Source: Pomacea canaliculata (taxonomy: Eukaryota; Mollusca; Gastropoda; Architaenioglossa; Ampullariidae). From it: a stretch of DNA of 64,000 nucleotides. Below are positions 59,501 through 64,000 of the stretch, piece after piece. Below the pieces are notes generated by a model. That model saw nothing but the letters and a program-made list of their open reading frames with translations. It was not told where the DNA came from and searched no databases. Every line of letters begins with the position of its first letter. Positions within the stretch are counted from its first letter, which is position 1. The position numbers and the translations under genes are program-made. The stretch lies in contig NC_037595.1 of NCBI RefSeq assembly GCF_003073045.1, positions 3,472,001-3,536,000 of the forward strand, read 5' to 3'.

Positions 59501-62500
59501 CAAAGAGAACTGGCTTCAGCCTGTTATTCCACATAGATATTGGTTACTTTACTATCCTCTCCTTTGTATCCATATTTGCAAAAAAGCACATGGTTTACCC
59601 ATGAAGAATGCTACTTGACTATACTTGTTTAAATGTTCAATCTTTACTACTACTGCTATCGCATGTTATTTACAGTGGCAACAGAATATTTGAAAATAGC
59701 ACCTCAGAAATAGCTCATGTGGTATACATTCTCATACTATTTTTTTAAAATAAATTTTCTAGCAATGTGAGAAATGATATAGCTAGATATTAGACCATTC
59801 CATGATCTTTACAACTCTGTTTACTGTACCCTTGAGAAAACACTGCAACATGCTAATGAATATATTTTCACGAAAAGTACAGGGCATCCTAAGGGGCTTG
59901 CTATGCAGAAACAAAATGCTAAATGGAAAGCTAAATGACTTGATGTGAAAGAGCAATGAAAACACTAAGTTTGCAGAAACAAAATGCATCCTATTAGAAA
60001 GCTAAATGACTCGATGTGAAGGAGCAATAAAAACACTAGATTGTAGTAGAAAGCTGGGAAGAAATCAACAAGCTTGTTGGGAACCTTCATCCAAACATAT
60101 TAGAATGCTAAAGACAAGTAATGGGAAAGTCAACCACAAGTGTTAACACTGATGGACAAAGATGATATAGTTTAACATGCTTCTGATACTGTAGGACAAA
60201 AAGTTGGAGATTCAAGACCTACAAGAAAAATCACAGCATCCTCAAGTTTTTCAAAATAAAAAAGGATGTATCACTGACAAGCTTAGGAAAAAATACTTTA
60301 TATGACGATTGCGTAACAGGATTGCTTTCCTGGAGGAAAATGTATTGTGAGAAATGCACAAAACACACTGCTGGGTGCAATGAACAGCAAAAAATGAGGT
60401 GGAAAAAAAGCTGGAAATACTTGCAGAGAAGCTGGTGGACAAGAGCATACAGAAGGCTAAATAAAGACTCAGTGTAAAATAAAGCAAGAAATTAACATAT
60501 TCTGGTGATAAGCGAGGACATTTTGAGTAGGGAAAGACTTGGCATTAATAGCTGAAGACATAAGGCTACTTATAATGCATGATTGGCTGAATATGCGAGA
60601 TCACACTGCTGTATTAGAGGTAACCAAGATCCATAAGTCATCAAACTGACAGACAGAAGAGTACCTGGGGGTGCGCTGCTAATGGAGGAAACAGTGGCTG
60701 TGCCAAAATTCAACCCAGCTGCAAAAAAATACAGCATGCAGACAACATGCAACATTAAAGAACACAACAATATGTCTGCTTTTGTGTGTGTACATGCACA
60801 AACATTTTTTCTCACTCTCTCTCCCACAGTCTTCCTTACACCAGACCAACCATGTCTAACCCTATACTCATAGTGGAGATATGAAACTCTGTAAAGCCTA
60901 GACAAGCTATTCATGGCAGAGATATGAAACTTATAAAAGGTAACACTTTAGATACTCATGGTGGGGATAGTCAAGTTCCACAACACCTCAATAAGTAGCA
61001 GATATCATATCATGTTATTAACTGACAGCCACAAGACCCCAAGATACTTTTTAAAGCCCTTGTCCCAACAGGTTAAGAAAAAACAGTGTTAAGTGTTTAA
61101 TGCAGAAAGAATCTGTACAAGTAACAAGAACACTTAGACACACCTCAGGTACAAAACCAGTAGCCCCCACATTATTTACAAAATGCTTCCGTGTCATCCT
61201 CCTAAGCTGTCTGATATTCTCAAATTAGGAAGCACTTTCAAAAATCAGATGCTGTAATTTCAAGCTCTTAACAAGCAGCCAAAAATAAAAAATAAAAACT
61301 ACATGAAAAACAAGACAATCCGACACATAACAGACGCAATATCCCAGTTTACCTGATGCAGTTGTTGAAGAGCTGAATGCACGAGCGAAGTCAGCATCTG
61401 ATGTAAAATTTCCAGTTCCTGCTGTATATAGAAAAAATCAATATCTATCAGAAACATTATAATTTTTTTTTGTTGTTGTTGTTGTTTAGCAACTACCCAA
61501 AATTCTCCGATTTCTTTCTACCTTATCAACGTTCTCTATAGGAACCACCCCCCTCCTCAGACCAGTATATTCTTAACCAATTGCTTCCCCTGACAGACAG
61601 CCTCTTTCTAGTGTACTGGGGCTAGCCAACAGCCACTGGAGTTCACCTATTCATCAGACAGGCACTTACTAGCAGCAAACCCATTGGTCTGTTCAAATGG
61701 TGAAGCTCCAAAGGGATTGCTGGAGGCTGGTGTAGCGGTATAGGCAGATGCCATGACAGACTGAATATTTTGTGTGAAGGGATTGGTGCTGAGTCCCAGG
61801 AGGTCATCACTTGGTTTTGCTGGAGAGGCTGTAGCTGATGCTCCTGCTGCTGCTGCTGTGGGTGTAGCTGCAGCAGGAGTGGCAAAGGGATTGCTGACAC
61901 TGTGAAAAGCACTAGAAGGCTGGACAGAACTGGGCTGGTTTGATGAAAGCTCTTTTATCCTTTGTTCCTGCAAAAGTGTCAAGATGGGAGCTACATGAAA
62001 CACAGCATTTATTTTATATAAATAGAGCAAAAATAATTTTTAGTACAAACAAAAAAAGATTAGTCTATATGTCTTTTTGATTTTCAAGAAAATTATTAAT
62101 GCCATGAATGAATACAATGAACACACCTGGCACAAGCTTACTACTACTTTTTTTAAAAAGTCTTCTGATGTGCTAACATTCACATTTATTCTTGAATTAA
62201 CACCGTGAACAAATAGTGTCATGATGAAAACTTCTGGCCTTTACACATGCTGACTTCCTCAAGTCTTCAAAGCTTCAAACTAAAAACTTTGGTTGGTTTC
62301 TTTTCATGCACCAAAACATGAAGTTCATAAAATCTCCAAAAAGTGAATGTGTACTTTCTGAAGAAATTTCAAATCTTTTGATTGCTGGACATTAAAAATC
62401 AAGATGGTTGATGCTTTAAAATGAAACACCTTTGATCAAGCAAAGTTCATGCAAATAAGCCTTTGACCTGGAACTGCAGACTTTGGGGAAGGAGTAAAGA

Positions 62501-63906
62501 CAACACTATCAAATTCATTGGTTGATATTTTAGAGCCCTCTTTTTAATTCCTGTAATTTTAACAAGTTTGCAACGAAAAAATGATTATAAAAAATGAAAA
62601 GGAAACACTGAGATGTGCCAATCTCAAAAATGGCTTGTCAGCAAGACTGTCAATAACTGGGACCAGTAATAATGTTCCTTATATGTATTTTCAACCAAAC
62701 CAGAGGAGGATCTTTGTTCACCAATTTTAAATCATTCATTAAATTATTCACTATGGTGTGTCTTCGTACGTTGTGATTCTGCTCACTGCTGTGCTCAGTC
62801 TGCACATGTTTAGCATAAAACAGCACACAAAATCTATCTTTACCACAATTTACTTAATTGTAACACAAAGACTCCCAGGTGACTTGTCACTGCATGGAGT
62901 CCTTGTAAGACTATACAGTGTTACTGCTCCCAAGTGTTGTTTCCCATGACCTTGTATCCTTTATATGTATAGCTTTGTGTTTGTATACGTGAACCAAATA
63001 TGTATATATTAATATATATAAATGCATAAGCATGAGTACATGCCTATATTTGAAAAGTCTTATTCATATACAGGAACTAAACATTACAAAGTACTTTTAC
63101 TAAAACTTTCTACTGATCATGCACGTTCATGCATTTACTGATGCCGTGACATTAACTATTATCATACATATAAAAATGAGGTGTGGGGCTGAGTATGCAT
63201 TCATGCTGATCGGACACAAATCACAGCAGAACATTCCTAAAAGACTGAGAATGGCACACCTACAGGAAATTAACAGAGGAACCCATGCAGGTTTTCATAA
63301 CCAACATGCACCAGACTCAGGATACAGGATACTGCAAAACCTAAAGATGTCCCAATGCTGCCTAGAATTTCAGCAACACCCAAGAGACAAGGCAGTGCCT
63401 AGCATGATGCTGTACTGAAAACCATCTGCTGCCAATGACCTACACTCTACATCTCTTGCTACGTCATGCTTAAAGTGTGTGAGTGTGTTTGGGGAGGGGG
63501 AAGTACTATAAAGGTAGGGAGAAAACAAAACAAATGGTATTGTAATAAAAAAAAAAAGGATGTACAAAAATCTAAAAAAACAAATCCATATGACAAAGCA
63601 CAGTGCACAAATAGGGCAATGAAACCCAAGCAAAGGTACAGAAAATCAAAATGTGTTGAAGACTTTGCCACTACTTGCCTCTCATTTACCAGCTATTGGC
63701 TGTCTACTGACTGTCTACTTAGCAGGCTTAGTATGAAATGATGGGTGTTGGGAAAGGGAGAAAACGGCTTCTTAATGGTAGACAAGGGTTGAAGGGAAAG
63801 AGTGCAGGTGTGCACAGTTACCATGGTTACTCACAAAGTTAGTCTCATCAAGCTCTGTGGCCTCAAGCAGGTCAGCCTCTGTGGAGGCAGGTTCCATGTC
63901 CAGTCC
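46553..63906 (-). CDS. PICALM: Phosphatidylinositol-binding clathrin assembly protein (PICALM/AP180/lap), middle and C-terminal exons
   Basis: Clathrin and AP-2 adaptor of the CALM/AP180 family acting in coated-pit formation at the plasma membrane. Exons: 63906-63835, 61967-61670, 61418-61353, 55735-55235, 51586-51539, 50869-50798, 48432-48258, 47726-47606, 47022-46957, 46723-46553 (stop TGA). All are GT/AG and in phase. Diagnostic matches to human PICALM are EQRIKELSS (EQRLKELAK), GFDAFGDVLQPT (GFDELGGLLKPT), LATDLDTSLASLASNL (VSDDLDSSLANLVGNL), ESKLTGGASFQ (EKKLTGGSNWQ) and MTGVGFSQPQM (MIGYGIPPQM). Adaptor motifs visible in the tail are NPF (several), DLL (several) and a terminal NDPFGAL. 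The ANTH domain that binds PtdIns(4,5)P2 and R-SNAREs would be encoded to the right of the window. Confidence 0.95.
50497..50580. repeat. A-rich simple repeat in PICALM intron
   Basis: Long A runs interrupted by single C residues, then (CAAAA)n. Gives a spurious Phe/Leu-rich minus frame. Confidence 0.85.
50798..50869 (-). CDS. PICALM: PICALM small exon, 72 nt
   Basis: Phase 1-1; it encodes SFGRGSPSIAMMGEPSASAA plus ATAT, flanked by GTTGTAG and ACAG|GTGACA. Probably alternatively used because its removal preserves the frame. Confidence 0.75.
51539..51586 (-). CDS. PICALM: PICALM microexon, 48 nt
   Basis: Phase 1-1; acceptor CTTCTCCCTCCACAG and donor ACAG|GTACAT. It encodes TSRLSRSPSPTMADT, rich in SP sites that could be phosphorylated (inference). 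Confidence 0.75.
54721..54924. repeat. Tandem duplication, two 102-bp copies
   Basis: Copies start at 54721 and 54823 (AGAT(A/G)(A/-)TGA...TTCAATAAAA...ACAATTATTTATTGG..AGCTCTTGAAAA...TTCGGCC). About 85% identical, in the PICALM intron 51587-55234. Confidence 0.85.
55235..55735 (-). CDS. PICALM: PICALM large Ser/Gly/Pro exon with internal repeats
   Basis: 167 codons, phase 1-1. Opens ALDLGSPLDPLDPNLPPTGR, then NQDLLFGA, then five degenerate 9-residue units (FSSRPLGGS, LSSSPVTRP, FSTSPVGGP, LSSSPMGAV, LSSSPQMGG), then a Gly-rich end. Reading past the donor adds a short alternative C-terminus, ending at 55062, if the intron is retained. Disordered, consistent with an adaptor tail. Confidence 0.85.
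58095..59165 (+). mobile_element. Rearranged non-LTR retrotransposon (LINE) copy
   Basis: Three pieces. 58095-58412 (plus strand) encodes a palm-end region with IYIKDEQLPEVSNFKHLGAI and MARLDKI. 58413-58800 encodes the protein C-terminus on the minus strand (GHQESLLSTVKQRKL, VTRHDTLLKTILQGTLKGGR, DLLTIAQN), homologous to 17.95-18.3 kb. 58801-59165 (plus strand) encodes C-terminal sequence again (MVWFSHVTHATLC, VKRGRTP, SLLRTGQS). Stops and frameshifts throughout. Confidence 0.8.
59904..60039. repeat. Tandem duplication, two 68-bp copies
   Basis: Copies start at 59904 and 59972: TGCAGAAACAAAATGC...GAAAGCTAAATGACT(T/C)GATGTGAA(A/G)GAGCAAT(G/A)AAAACACTA. Confidence 0.85.
61670..61967 (-). CDS. 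PICALM: PICALM exon with NPF/DLL motifs
   Basis: Starts EQRIKELSSNQPSS and continues with SNPFATP, an Ala/Thr-rich run, KPSDDLLGLSTNPF and SSNPFGASPF. Three NPF motifs (EH-domain ligands) and one DLL motif. 298 nt, phase 0 in and 1 out. Confidence 0.9.
61968..63834. other. PICALM intron, nothing recognised
   Basis: AT-rich, CpG-poor; short open frames only, no repeat structure or RNA gene seen. Confidence 0.6.
63835..63906 (-). CDS. PICALM: PICALM candidate cassette exon with DLL motif
   Basis: 72 nt, phase 0-0, donor TTT|GTGAGT. It encodes 24 residues, including PASTEADLLEATELDETNF. It contains a clathrin-binding-type DLL motif and is acidic. It precedes EQRIKEL directly; the human protein has no equivalent that I recall, so it may be an optional or lineage-specific exon. 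The acceptor's pyrimidine tract is weak. Confidence 0.6.
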
Positions 63907-64000
63907 CTAGCAGCCGTACACAGGTTGGCACAACAGGAATGTTATCTACATGTATTATTCGGTACAGCCAGTCTTTCAATACTGTGAAGTATGTCTGCTT

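Larger units (their letters stand above)
55736..61352. other. Large PICALM intron
   Basis: 5.6 kb of intron with a rearranged LINE copy (58.1-59.2 kb), a degenerate duplication near 57.2-57.45 kb (two copies of a (T/C)CTCACTTGGA...ACC...TGTATAAGCCCA-like stretch) and a 68-bp tandem duplication at 59.9 kb. No further exon was recognised. Confidence 0.6.

Noticed and set aside
1-64000. CRISPR arrays, operons, riboswitches, bacterial insertion sequences
   Set aside because: The DNA is clearly eukaryotic (spliced genes, SINEs, LINEs); tandem repeats found lack repeat-spacer structure.

Overview
The window is animal nuclear DNA. It has spliced genes with GT/AG introns, tRNA-derived SINEs, LINE fragments and intron-rich genes of lophotrochozoan type. 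A mollusc, probably a gastropod, fits best, but that is inference from repeat style and protein similarity, because no search could be run. Every protein-coding gene I can support with confidence lies on the minus strand, so the genes read from right to left.

Layout by coordinate. (1) 212-8074: the 5' and central part of DCAF6 (NRIP), a WD40 substrate receptor of CUL4-DDB1 ubiquitin ligases. Twelve exons were placed with consistent phases, and the C-terminal exons lie beyond the left edge. (2) 8.1-10.9 kb: intergenic, with a hAT-type transposase remnant and a GC-rich minisatellite. (3) 10934-16758 and 22199-28320: two tandem genes of the Mondo/Mlx family of bHLH-zipper transcription factors. 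Each has a basic region, helix-loop-helix, zipper and Mondo-type C-terminal (DCD) domain, but neither shows the large N-terminal glucose-sensing region of MondoA/ChREBP. Their last four coding exons have identical lengths (100, 124, 130 and 125 nt) and phases. (4) 17-19.5 kb: the spacer between them, with a LINE tail and a SINE. (5) 28.4-38.2 kb: CpG-rich intergenic DNA with repeats, a hAT-like miniature element and one unrecognised ORF. (6) 38242-38935: a divergent pair of lysine tRNA genes with different anticodons. (7) 46553-63906: the 3' two thirds of PICALM/lap (the CALM/AP180 clathrin adaptor), followed leftward by a probable long 3'UTR to about 39.2 kb. The ANTH domain lies beyond the right edge.

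The known genes serve separate functions: ubiquitin ligase targeting, sugar/lipid-type transcription control, tRNA supply and clathrin-mediated endocytosis. The item most worth follow-up is the tandem pair of short Mondo-type factors. They combine Mlx-like architecture with a Mondo-like dimerisation domain, and one has a TATA/CCAAT promoter that faces a second, opposite-strand CRE/TATA promoter 0.4 kb away. A second signal is a segmental CpG pattern: DCAF6, the upstream Mondo-like gene and PICALM sit in CpG-depleted blocks, while the downstream Mondo-like gene and the intergenic DNA keep their CpGs.
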